Shown piece by piece: positions 35,236-46,800 of a stretch of 64,000 bases of DNA. The stretch is taken from assembly GCA_020809705.1 (NCBI GenBank), contig CP085827.1:7440001-7504000 (forward strand). The letters are read 5' to 3'. The position numbers and the translations under genes were made by a program. Position 1 is the first letter of the stretch. Every line of letters starts with the position of its first letter. Source of the DNA: Calonectria ilicicola (taxonomy: Eukaryota; Ascomycota; Sordariomycetes; Hypocreales; Nectriaceae). The notes under the pieces were generated by a model. The model worked only from the letters and a program-made list of their open reading frames with translations, was not told the DNA's origin and did no database searches.

Positions 35236-36111
35236 ATGAAAATGGACAGGTTGCGGTGAAGAAGAGAAGTGTGGGGCCCAGAGCGAAGAGGGGCGGTGGG
35301 TGAAAAAACGGTGGTAAGTTTGAATGAACATAGTGATGTCCAGCGACCACTTTCCCAATTTTGGGTTTATGTTTTTTTATTTATTTATTTTTATTTTTAC
35401 TTTACACTCTAGTTAGCAAGGGAATTGCATAGGTAGCCAAATCGATTTCTGTTGATTCTTTTGTTCATCTGGCATTCACAATCGGCCGCAGGCTAAAAGC
35501 CGTTTTCAAGTAAATTAATTGTGCTAGAAAGGCATCACTGTCTGAGTCAGAATCACAGTACATGTAAACACATACAATTTCGGCCGTAGATGAAGTACCC
35601 GTTCCTTTCACCATGGGGTAGTAGCGTGCCATTAGTGCACGCTGAATCACCTTGGCTCGCCGCAGGTCATCTTGTGCATTTCGCCCTGCCAACGTTGCGC
35701 CAGCCCCAATGGGCCGCCAACCGGTTGTCGCGGTCGAATAAGTGTCACTAAAGCCGGCATTATTATGAGATAATGATAGAACTTTGACCCACGTCCGGCC
35801 CGCCCGACCCTAGCAGGGATGGCCGCCTCACCCCCTTCACGACCGTGGGATCGCTGACATCATGTATGTCCCGAGACAGGTTCAGCCCGTACCGTATGCC
35901 ATCGGAATCGCTAGATTGTTTCGTGCATGGTTTGGCATGCCTGTCAATGGGTCTCGCGGTTTTGAGTTAGGCAGTGCTGGCGAAGGATCAGTTATCAAGC
36001 GAGCTGTCGTCCCAGTGTGAAATCCTGCGCCGTGCAAGCTCACTACAAGACTCGTTAGTTATTCGGTGTCAGCCGCCCGTGTGCTTGGGCATAATCAATA
36101 TCACCTTCTAA
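35236..36111. other. Intergenic region upstream of the bZIP-ankyrin gene
   Basis: No supported gene. Past the P450 stop there is a T-rich run near 35370-35400, and GCTGAC/GTCAGC words lie at 35853 and 36068. A short minus ORF at 35465-35692 matches nothing I know. Confidence 0.4.
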
Positions 36112-37172
36112 ATGATTATAACGGTGAATGCAGCTGAGCGTCGCAAGACGCAGAACCGTCTTGCGAAGCGAAAATCACGTAGGTCGCTCGCAGAATCGCC
36201 TCCTTCATCATGCTCTTGTAACATCGTGCGCAAAGCTAACGCTACGGCTACCGAAGGTGCCAAAGAAAAGAAGGCGGCAGCGGCAGCGGCAGCAGCTAGA
36301 GATGTCGCGTCTCCATCGCCGCCTACCACCGCAGCATCCTCCACCTCGTTTACAGCAAGTGTGCATACAGCCCCTACTCAATCTAGCAGATATGAGATTC
36401 CATAACTCATACCTTAGTACAGGATATTCCCTACGGTGTGATGGGCGATACATACGGCACGTTGCACACACCGCCACATGAACCAGCAGGTAGTAGTAGC
36501 CACTGCACGGCGGCGATCCTATCAATGTCAGAATCAGGAATGCCCATTGGACACAACATACCACCAACGCAAGGACCGACTGTTACCTCCGACCACGAAT
36601 CTGCTTTATATTCACCTATAACTCTCGAAGCCTTGGGCTCTGCTAGTTCGGTGGAATCATGGGCTCTTGACTCGACAATGGAACTTTCAGCCATGCGATC
36701 TATGCAAGATGAGCCGCCGCGAGATTCGGCTTCCAGCGATATCTGTTCAGTATCTGGAGTGAGTGCACAAAAAGAGCCTTCTCTCAATGAAGTTTTTTTT
36801 TTTCTCTTCTTTTTTCCATTGCATCATTTCCCACATTCTACGCCGTCACAATTTAACAGAGAATTTGAACAGTACTGCAAACCAATCCAAGGCACACCGT
36901 TACATATTGCGGCCGCCCTCGGCCATAACAGTGTCGCCAAGACGCTGATTATTCATGGGGCAGACATCAACTCCATTGATAAGGCTGGCTTGTCCCCGAT
37001 ACACTATGCAACCCGAAACGGCCAAACATCAGTTGTAGTGATGCTCCTAGAACATGGAGCCAATGTTGATTGCGTGGATCCGGAGGGTTACACACCTCTG
37101 TACAGGGCGGCAGAAAATGGAAACAATGAATTGGTTGAACGACTGTTAAGCCATGGCGCAAGGCTACGCTAA
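36112..37172 (+). CDS. fgm4: bZIP-ankyrin (ToxE-like, bANK) transcription factor
   Basis: Probable pathway-specific regulator of the right block. The N-terminus is a bZIP basic region (ERRKTQNRLAKRKSR) without an obvious leucine zipper. An Ala-rich and Ser/Thr/Pro-rich linker follows, then ankyrin repeats near the C-terminus: GTPLHIAAALGHNSVAKTLI, GLSPIHYATRNGQ and GYTPLYRAAENGNNELVERL. This basic-plus-ankyrin layout is that of ToxE of the HC-toxin cluster and relatives. The first required intron is 36359-36417. A second, 36759-36872 (114 nt, strong GTGAGT donor), removes a poly-Phe stretch. A third, 36179-36256 (78 nt), is possible. The last two have lengths divisible by three, so either state stays in frame (about 269-333 aa). 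The symbol fgm4 is from memory and tentative. Confidence 0.8.
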
Positions 37173-38986
37173 GGCTGATTGCGGATGTTACGAAATGGGT
37201 CAAGGAACACAACAAAGAGAAAGGACGGTGAATTTCTTGGAATAATAATTTCTCGACTGGGTCGGCATCGCGTGTTTTGCATTTTGCTTATTACAAAGCA
37301 TGTATGTACATCAATTGTTTTTTTTTTCTTCTTGTTGTTTTACATACCGTCACGTATAATGAAATTCTTGGTCCTATCACCAGCGTGAGAGTACTTACCC
37401 TACACCAGGGCACACTTCAGCTGTAGTGTTGCGATTTGCAGTAAGCGACCAGGCATGAGCTTCGCTGGGCCGGAAAATTATCAGGCCATGGGAAATTTCA
37501 GTGCCAATTGTGCCAAGATGTGTATGCTCCTCGCAAGGATTAGGCGTGATAACACTGGATACATCGCACCACATTGGCCTTATGGCTGGACACAATCATT
37601 TAGCAAAGCCCCCTCCTTCCTAACGGCCATCTGCTAGGCTGTCTCAGGCGATCTTGCTGAACCCTGCCAAGAGGCCGCTGACATAATAGGGAGAAAATGC
37701 GATGTGCGCCCATTGGTGGATATCCGAGGCGTGCGTAATGAAAATAAGGTTAAGGCGGCGCCACTGCACACCCCCGGCGTGGTCGCTGACGTTGGAAACG
37801 TAAGCCACACAACAGGTGCTTACGGGAACTAGAAAGGTAATGGTGGGAGCGGCCCGCTGGTCTCTATCTCGCCGTGGCAGTCTGCTTTCTCTCACTACTC
37901 ACACACATACACATGCATACATGTCCATTCATTCGGCCATTACGGCCATCTTCGTGACTCGAATTGCTCATTTCAGTGCTGGGCGCAGCTGGCCTTTAAA
38001 GATGCCACGTGCTCCACGCCAGCGCTCTCTGATCTCATCTCATCTCATCTCATCTCATCTCAGGTCCGACCTGTGGTGGAGCCCGTGCGTCGTCCAGTGG
38101 CCCATGCACTTTGATTGCCAGGCCACCATCTGCAGCAGGTCATCAATCGCTGAGCGGTGTCGTCCGCATCGACGATGCTGGCAAAGCACATATATTACCA
38201 GTGTACGAGCTGCCCAATTCGTTTTTTAAGTTGTCGGACATTCTGGTGAGTTGCTGTCGTAGATGCGAACCCTTGTAGCCTAGACACGGCAATTATGGAA
38301 CCTCAGCTCTAGCCCTGCGCATGTTCCATGAACCTGTTCGGTAGCCGGCAGTCTCAAAACACGTCGGACTTTTGATGAATCGCACCTTCGCACCACCGCT
38401 CTTCCATCACAGGCGGGGCCTCGCAAGCGGGTCTGCCAGTGACAAGCTTTCACTTGTCACAAAACCCTGACCCTGACATCGCCTATGCCCCATGATGCGG
38501 GTCTCTGCTGACCGTGCATCAGCACTTGCCACCACCACAAACCTTGTGGGGAAGCTTGCAAAGCCTCACCCCTGAGATTGGGTGTGGCGAGGCTTCATTT
38601 CAGCCACTCTTGGCAATCTCATCCATCCAGCAAGCAGGGTTAAAAGGGGAATCCTGATTCCTTCGGATGGACTGTCAACCGTTAGTCCGTGGATGTATTT
38701 ATTTAACTTTGGTGTTGCTATGATCCAGCGATCAATATTTATCTTCAAGAATGTCGTTTAGTTGAACTTCCCATTGGCATGAATAAGCTTTGACTTAATC
38801 TTATTTAATATTTATATCAATTCACTCCTTAGCCTAATCTCGACACTGCTCCATCGCATCACCCGTCTATTCACTCATTTTTTTTTCATTAATAATTTTT
38901 TTATTTTTTATTTTGGGTTTGTTGGTTGTTCCAACACATTTACCCTAGACACCGAACACACCCGGTTCAATTTCGGTACTTTCAAC
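37173..38986. other. Long intergenic region before the SDR
   Basis: About 1.8 kb without a supported gene. It has CACGTG at 38006-38011, TGACTC at 37955, and GCTGAC at 37677, 37785 and 38507. The word TGCTGACCGTGCAT (38506-38519) matches the reverse complement of the shared promoter 14-mer at 12 of 14 positions. A 30-bp ATCTC array is at 38032-38061. T-rich tracts near 38878-38920 probably belong to the SDR promoter. Confidence 0.45.
38032..38061. repeat. (ATCTC)x6 microsatellite
   Basis: Six perfect tandem copies of ATCTC, about 0.9 kb upstream of the SDR. Probably a simple repeat with replication-slippage potential. Confidence 0.9.
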
Positions 38987-40044
38987 ATGGGCGGAGTCAG
39001 CTTTCGCGATGTTGTTCGATCGCAGTTTCTCAAGCTTCCTGTGCCTGATCAGGATTTCACTGGACAAACCGTCATAGTCACTGGCGCTAGCCGTGGCCTG
39101 GGTCTTAATGCCGCCGGGCACTTTGTGCGCCTGAACGCCGCCACAGTCATTTTGGCTGTTAGAGACACCAAGCTGGGTCAAGAATGTAAATCCGGCATCC
39201 AACAGGCTCACCCGTCCTCAAAGACTGCTATTGAGGTCTGGGACCTGAACCTGAACAAGGTAGATTCAATCAAGCAATTTGTGGCCAAAGCAAATGGCCT
39301 TGTGCGACTCGATGCCGTTGTGCTTAATGCTGGTGTTGCTACTATGTCATTTGACCTTGTTGATGGTGTCGAAAAAACCACGCTCACAAACATTGTTGGA
39401 ACCATGCTGCTCGCAATCGGGCTCCTCCCAGCTCTACGAAACTCGGCGGCGCAACACAACACCCACCCTAGACTCGTTCTTGTTTCTAGCGAAAGCCACA
39501 CCGAGGCTTATTTCAAAGAGGCAAACTCATCCGATCTATGGGAAGCCCTAAACGACCCCAAGTCGGACATGACGGACCGATACAATGTGACCAAGCTGAT
39601 GCAACTGTACCTCTTCAGAGCCTTGAAGGAAGAGGCTGAAAAAATCCAGCCCGGTGCCGTCATCTTCACGGCTGTTGACCCCGGTCTTTGCGACACCAGC
39701 CTTACGCGCGAAATGCCGTTAATAATCCGCATCCTTCATCGCGGAATGAGAATGGTGTTGGCGCGCCCCCCAGAGGTTGGCAGCAGAGTTCTCGTTCTTG
39801 GTGCGGCCGACAATGGCGTCGAATATAATGGCGCTTACCTGAAAGACTGCGCCTTGGGACAGTAAGCTTTTCTTTGCAGCAATTGGAAGTGATCAACAAA
39901 CTGACCGCATTTGACAGGCCCGGCGAGATTGTCACCTCCCAACAGGGAGTGGAGCACCAAAAACGGGTGTGGACTGAGCTCCTCCCAGTGCTGAGTCGGA
40001 TGGAGCCCGAGCTCGTGGGCAGTGGGCTGCCGGCGAACAATTAG
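38987..40044 (+). CDS. fgm9: Classical short-chain dehydrogenase/reductase
   Basis: NAD(P)-dependent oxidoreductase of 333 aa, in exons 38987-39861 and 39918-40044. The cofactor loop TGASRGLG is near residue 33, LNAGV is the NAG motif, and the catalytic Ser/Tyr/Lys appear as VSSESH and YNVTK. It has the C-terminal extension common in fungal WW-domain-oxidoreductase/retinol-dehydrogenase-like SDRs. In the right block it is a candidate for the dehydrogenation that turns cyclised guanidinoacetaldehyde into glycociamidine, or for another tailoring step; neither is shown by sequence. I recall a cluster SDR named fgm9, so the symbol is tentative. It is transcribed toward the giant NRPS, 1.5 kb away. 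Confidence 0.82.
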
Positions 40045-41540
40045 AATGCCGTTATTGGGCGGCAGCATGGCGGACTCTCAAATGATTGGCTGTTGGAGGG
40101 AAATTTACTTGCAGGGGTTTAGTGGCGAATCAAGCTTCGCAAAACGGGGGCCGAACTTTAAAGCAGGAGAGCAATGTGATTATTATGGCTGTAGACTGTG
40201 TGTGTATTTAATAGAAATATGTGTAATCAACTGCGCCAAGATGTCATGCCGGAGCTTATGTGCTTGCATGCATGCAAGATGGGATCGTGTTTGGCGAGGC
40301 TAGTGTAGCATTCTAGACGCTTTCTGGTAACCACATCGAAGCCGAGCACCTCGCTTCCAGACTTTTTGTTCCGGTTTTATATTTAGCGCGCGGCCGACCC
40401 TCATTCTGCTCCAAACACAAAAACACGAGACCACCTCGCACTTGGAATCATGCTTGCGCGAGACTCGACCCCTTCACCCACGTGCTTCAGCCCCGGGATT
40501 TTCGTATATTTGCCAGGGGCTTGGCAGGGGCATCAGAGTTTCTTCAGTGGCCGGCCGACCCCTCCATAACCCTAAGCCTCATTCAGATCCTCAAGGATGG
40601 GATTACATACTCTGCATGGTCAGCACACCCCTGCTAGGCCTCCCGAGACTCCCGCATCCACTCAGGGCCTGTCGTTCGCAGTTGTCTTGCATCCATCACC
40701 TCTGCAATGATTAAATATGCGGGGAATCGCGTCAATGGAGCAACATAATTAAAGTCATCCCACTATCATACCACGCCTCCGCGTTGCGTCAGAAACCTGT
40801 CTGGGCTCTAATCTTAGACTTTCTGCCCCAAACTGTGTCCTCAAACGTGACCCGAACCGGACCCGGAGTGTCACAATCTAGGTGGCCGGCAACGCACCGT
40901 TCAGCCCTGAAGCGTGATTCTGCACGGTGCCTGGTCATTGGGAGGGGAAGCCCAGTCAGCATCAGGACAGGGCTGAAGGCGGCATAGCGCCAGGTACTCC
41001 GCGGCACACTTATTCAGTCCGATAGGATGCGCTAGGAATCCTTCCCACCACTTCAGCCATTACACTAGACCATCCTTGCTGACGAGATCTGACCGCCACT
41101 TACCAGGTATTAGCGTGGCAGGAAGCTAAAGACGTGCAGGGAGTAGACGTGAAGTCGAAACGTATGCTAAAAGACTAGCTGCGGGTAAATTATTGACAGC
41201 GCACGAAGAAGCCCTCGGAGCGTCCGGCTCTTTTCGCTTTTGTGTGGCCGTGCTAGTGATCTGCTATCTTTTAATGCCAAATTGTAATGGCGGGACCTGG
41301 AGTTAAATAACGAGATTCCCTGATTGTCGACCGCAGATCGGATATCGCTTCCGTCCCCAAATTTGATCCTGAAGGGCGCCTGTAAACTACTCATTGCCGA
41401 TCGATCTTTTGATCACACTCACTCATTATAATTCCCACCAGGCGCGATTTCTGCATCGTAGGCCCTTTTAACATTGAAGACGACCGCTTTTTAATTCTCT
41501 AAGCCTTACACCCAACACTAATTGGTCAGAGGCCGTCGCA
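40045..41540. promoter_or_regulatory. Promoter region of the giant NRPS
   Basis: No supported gene in about 1.5 kb. It holds CACGTG at 40479-40484, AGTCAGCAT at 40954-40962 (nine bases of the motif shared with the NRPS9-type promoter) and TGCTGAC at 41077-41083. A TATAAT-like sequence lies near 41425, about 110 bp before the ATG at 41541. Confidence 0.45.
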
Positions 41541-43830
41541 ATGTCTAGTCGCAGCTCTACCCTCAACGCCGGCGCTGAAAGCGCCGTGCCCACCGATTTT
41601 CCAAGCGTGGCCGCCGACGCTTCTGTTGGCCGCCTCGACACCCACTGGTCCCTGGACTTTACTCCCGATGATGAATCTCCCGTCCAAGGCTTGGTTAGTG
41701 CCTTGACTCCTGCCCAGTTGTTTTTGGCCTGGGGCATGGTTGTCAAGGCGCACGCCGGAACTGATGATACCGTCGTCTTTGGCGCCAATGTCTCTGATGA
41801 CACCGCCGAGGCTGCCGAGGCCCAAGAGCCTGCCAAGCCTTTTGCCATTGACCTGGATTCCGAGAAGGCTATTGGAAGCCATCTTGATGTTATCCAGCAA
41901 CAAATTGATAGCTGGACGACTCCCGAGTCGTCCTCTCCCGTTCTGCACACGGACGATGCTGAGACCAGCTCTGCGTTTCGGTCTGCCTTTTACTATAGCT
42001 CCAGCACTCCTCTCACCGAACAGCACGAGATTCTGCAAAACGACGATGGTGTCGTTAATGGCACTACCCCACTTGTCGTTCTCTGCTCTGGTGAAGGGAG
42101 CAATCTTAGTGCTGAAATGGCCGTCAATTCCAACATTGTCGGCCAGCATGTCCTACCTTACCTTGCCGCCCAGCTTTCGCGGGCATTTACCCAACTGCGC
42201 TCTGCAGATAATGATGACCCTTTGAAGTCCATCTCCCTAGTCGGCCCCCAAGACTTGGACAAAGCTCGCATGCTTGCGGGTCGCATGCCTTCGAGCGAAT
42301 CGTCGTGCATCCATGAATTAATCACTGACCAAGCAGAAACTACTCCTGACGCCGAGGCCAGTATTTCTTGGGACACCCGTTTGACCTACAATGAATTGGA
42401 TCAATATTCTGACGCCCTTGCACTGAAGTTGATTGGACTTGGACTTGGCGCAGGACAGATTGTTGCCACTTGCTTGGACAAGTCAGGCTGGGTCGCTGTC
42501 ACTTATTTGGCTGTTCTTAAGGCTGGTGGCGCCTTTGCGCCTCTGAACCCTACTCTTCCCGTGGACCAGCTTGCGCTCTCGCTCCGCACTCTCAACGCTT
42601 CGATTATTCTCACCACACCAGAGTACCAAACTAAACTCAATGGATTTGCGCGAACCGTCTTGGGAATTTCCAAGTTGGATGAATCTTTGACTATTTCAGA
42701 CCGCCGCCCCGAGGTTGATGTCCAGCCTCACCAACCTGCATTTATTGTTTCGACTTCTGGTAGTACTGGGGCCGCCAAACATATGGTCGTCACCCATGAA
42801 GCCTTTTCTTCATCCATTGAGGCCAACTGTGACGGCCTCGATCTTTCGGAGGACACTCGCATGCTGCAGTTTTCTTCCTATGATCACCACACTAGCATTT
42901 CTGAAATTTTCCTTACCCTTACCCAAGGTGGCTGCATTTGCACTCCCTCTGAGAAGGAGAGATTGAGTGACATTCGTGCTGCCTGCCAGCGCATGTCTCC
43001 CAACACGGCTTTCTTGACTCCTGCCACTGCTGATCTTTTCGAGCCTGATGAGCTTGTAGATGTCGAGTCACTCAACCTGTCCGGCGAGCCTATGACCGAG
43101 ACCAACGTTCGCAAGTGGGCATCCCGATCACTTCTTATCAATGCCTATGCCCCGGCTGAGGCTAGCGGTTTCCCTTTCATGACCGTTCCATTGTCGGATG
43201 ATGCCGTCTCCTCTAACCTTGGATGGCCTCATGGATGTTCTGCTTGGTTGATGGACCCCGAGGACTCCTCCCGTCTCGCACCTATTGGTGCAATTGGAGA
43301 GCTTTTGTTGGAAGGTCCTACTATTGCACAATCCTATCTTGGAAACAGTGATGCGTCTCGATCTGCCTTTATTCCTCGACCTGCTTCCCTCCCCGAGCCT
43401 GTTTTTGGTGCCCAGGACGCCAGTGAACGTCGCTGCTTCTTGACTGGTGATCTTGTTCGCTTCAACCTTGCTGATGGTACGCTTCAATTTGTGCGTCGTA
43501 AGGACCCACGATATATTCTCAACAAGGTCATCCACACCGAACAGCTGATTCGAAAGAACCTTGATTCTGTTCGGCAAGTTGCTATTGTGGCTCCTGAGCG
43601 AGGCGCTTGCGCCAACCGTTTGGTAGCGTTGGTTAGCTTTGAAGGTGAAAAGAAAGCTGGCAGACTTGGCTTTCTCACCTCCGAGAGACGTCTCAAGTAT
43701 GTCGGCCAACCTAATGCGGTTTGCGATGAACTGCGTCGCCACATGCCAAGTCACGCCGTTCCCTCCGTCTGGCTTGCAGTTACTGAGCTTCCTATTACCT
43801 CTTCTGGCAAGATTGACCGAAAGACTCTCG
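41541..43830 (+). other. NRPS N-terminus: C remnant and degenerate A1
   Basis: Residues 1-250 resemble the C-terminal half of a C domain (LFLAWGMVVKAHAGTDDTVV). A1 spans about 255-765. Its P-loop reads TSGSTGAAKH instead of TSGSTGxPKG. The A4 region is SSYDHHTSISE, where the sister domains have an Asp (YxFDxxxxE). GYGPTE is AYAPAE, and the GQRxE block is replaced by LNKVIHTEQ. SGKIDRK survives at the end. No LGGDS carrier motif lies between A1 and C1, so A1 is probably non-functional. Confidence 0.8.
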
Positions 43831-46800
43831 TCACTTGGGTCAATGGGATCAATGAGCACAGCATTAAGCAGCGCATTGACAACCAGTTGAAGCCCGAGAT
43901 TGACGCAAGCGAGTGGCTTGCTAGCTCTACCTCTCTTGGAGAGGTTGAGAGCAGCAATGCCCAGGAGACCAGCAGTCAATCAACTGTTGAGGATGTCGCT
44001 GATCGTTTCACCTTACTTGAGCTGGACGGCGATAAGGTTGGAAAACTGGAAGCCGCCCTGAAGAAGATTGGCGTGACTGGAGGCACTCGCGCTGTTGAAG
44101 ATTGCTATCCATGCGCTCCTGTTCAGGAAGGTATTATGGTTAGCCAAGTCAAGGCTCCTGGTACTTATAACATTCTTGTGGTTTGGGACATGATTGCACC
44201 CCCTAACAAGAGAATTACTCAAGAAAGTCTGAAAGCTGCTTGGACACGAGTCGTAAAGCATCACGCTTCTCTGCGAACCGTGTTCATTGATAGTGTGCGA
44301 GATGGTGCCCTCTTCGACCAGGTTATCCTCAAGCCTACTGATGTGGATGTTGTTGATGTGCCGTGGATCCAGGAACCCATTGAGAGTGACGACCTACTCG
44401 AACTTACGTCTGCTGACTGGAACACCGGAGAGCTTCAGCACCGCTTGGGCTTCTCCAAGTCTGCTGATGGCAGGGTTCAGTGCCAGCTGCTCATCAGCCA
44501 TGCCATCATTGATGGTCTTTCCGTGCCCAATCTTCGCCGTAGCCTCGAGGGTGCCCTTAACGGAACTTTGAGTGACACACCCGAACCACACCACCACCAG
44601 AACTATATTTCACAGATCCAGAAGGCCTCCAAAGATGCCGCTCGTGAATTCTGGCGCACATACATGGATGGCCTGGATGGATGCAAATTGCCTCAGCTCA
44701 TCGATGGAGCTCACCCTCCAAAGATTCCTAAGGTGTCAATGATTCGCCACGAAGTGCCTAACGTGAAGCAACTCAGAGTGTTTTGCCAAAACAACGGAAT
44801 CACTCTATTTAACCTTATTCAGGCAGCATGGGCCCTCACTCTTCGAGCTTACACCCTGTCTGACGAAGTTTGCTTTGCGTTCATGGCCACTGACCGACAT
44901 TTACTTGGGGATCAGGCCGATGATGCCGTTGGCTTTTTCATCAACCTCATGCTCTGCCGCGCCTCTCTCCAAGGTTCCACACCAGTCGTTGAAGTATTGA
45001 AGAAGCTTCAGCATGGTTTCTATGCTAGTCTACAACACCAGCATCTTCCTCTTGCTGAGATTGCCCATCAGCACAACATCCCTGCTGCTGATCTGTTCAA
45101 CACCACCATGACTTTCTACGCTCTTGACCAAGACGATGAGACCGAAGTTTCTAATATCCGACTTCGCCAGGATCTTCTCCAAGATGTAGCCGAGTATGAT
45201 GTAGTAGTTCGCATTCACGAATCAGATGAGGCCAACATGAAAGCCGAGCTTGCTTACTGGAACACAGCTTTGTCTGACTCGCAGGCTGAGAACGTGTTTG
45301 GCGCCTTCCTGGCTGCCATCGCCTCAATTCCTTCAGCGACCACCGTGGACGACGTAAACCTGCTTGATAACCGCATGTCCAGCCAAATTCAGGAGTGGAA
45401 TCAGGAACAGCCTGAGCTATTCGATGTCTGTCTCCACGAGATGATCCATGAGAGGCTTCAAGAGGCTCCTAATGCTCCTGCCGTCGATGCTCATGATGGT
45501 CAGTTCACATATGCCGAGTTTGATCGCGTCGCGAGTCAGCTCGGTAAGCACCTCACTGAACTCGGAGTTGGTCCAGAAGTGGCTGTTGGTATTTGCTTTG
45601 AAAAGTCTGCCTGGGCTGCCGTTGCCGTCATTGCCATTCTCAAGGCTGGTGGCTTCTTTGTCCCTATTGACCCAGCCTTCCCCCCGGAACGTCAGCAGCT
45701 TATTTCTGACAACATTGGCATCAAGGTTTTGCTCTACTCAGATGCTACTAGCCATGTCTCATTGAACGGTGTGCGACACCATATCGTGGTCGATCAGAAG
45801 TTGTTCGACCAGCTCCCTGCTCCCTCGGCCGCTTGGTCTTCCAACAGAGTTAAGTCTCACAATGCGGCATACACCCTGTTTACCTCCGGTAGTACTGGAA
45901 CACCCAAGGGTGTTGTGGTGGAGCACCGAAACATCAGCAGTAGTGTCATGGCACATGGTATTACTTTTGGCTTCAACTGCTCCTCTCGTGTTCTCCATTT
46001 CAGTGCCTACACGTTTGATGGTGCTGTTTGTGAGATTCTTACCACTCTGTCACACGGTGGTTGCATCTGTATTCCATCCGAGCATGATAGATTGAGTAAC
46101 CTTGCCGGTGCGATTACTAAACTTCAGTGCAACTGGGTTCACTTCACTCCCACCACTATGAGTACCCTTCGCCCTCAGGATGTATCATCTCTAAAGACGA
46201 TCGTTGCCATGGGTGAAGCCCTCAACTGGGCCACCAAGGATGCTTGGTCTCCCCATGTCCGTCTCTTCAACGGATATGGACCCACCGAGACATCTATCTA
46301 TGCTGTTGTCTGCGATACCACAAGCCCTGATGTTGGGCCGATGGTTATTGGTAACACAATTGGTAGCCGAGGTTGGATCGTTCGCCCCTCCAACCACAAA
46401 CAGCTTATGCCTATTGGCGCTGTCGGCGAGCTGGTCCTCGACGGACCTATGGTTTCTCGTAAGTACTTCAATGACCCTGAACGAACTAAACAGTCCTATT
46501 TAGAACATCCCCTCCCCCCTTACATGGGATCAACTCCTTTCCGCGCCTACCGCAGTGGTGACTTGGTCCGATACAATGCCGATGGATCCATCACTTACGT
46601 CGGTCGCAATGACAACCAAGTTAAGGTTCGTGGTCAGCGAACGGAATTGGGAGAAGTCGAGCAAAAGATCAAAACTGGCAAGGTTAAGGTTGCCCAGTGT
46701 GTCGTTTTACTGCCCAAGTCTGGACCCTGTGCCGGTCGTGTCATTGCGACTGTCTCCTTCAATGACGAATACCCGGTTGACAATTCTGTCTCCACTGGTG

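Noticed and set aside
36790..36850. Poly-Phe segment as part of the bANK protein
   Set aside because: More likely the polypyrimidine tract of an intron with a strong GTGAGT donor, though this is not certain.
38032..38061. ATCTC tandem repeat as a regulatory array or CRISPR-like repeat
   Set aside because: Perfect pentamer repeat without spacers; a simple microsatellite is sufficient.
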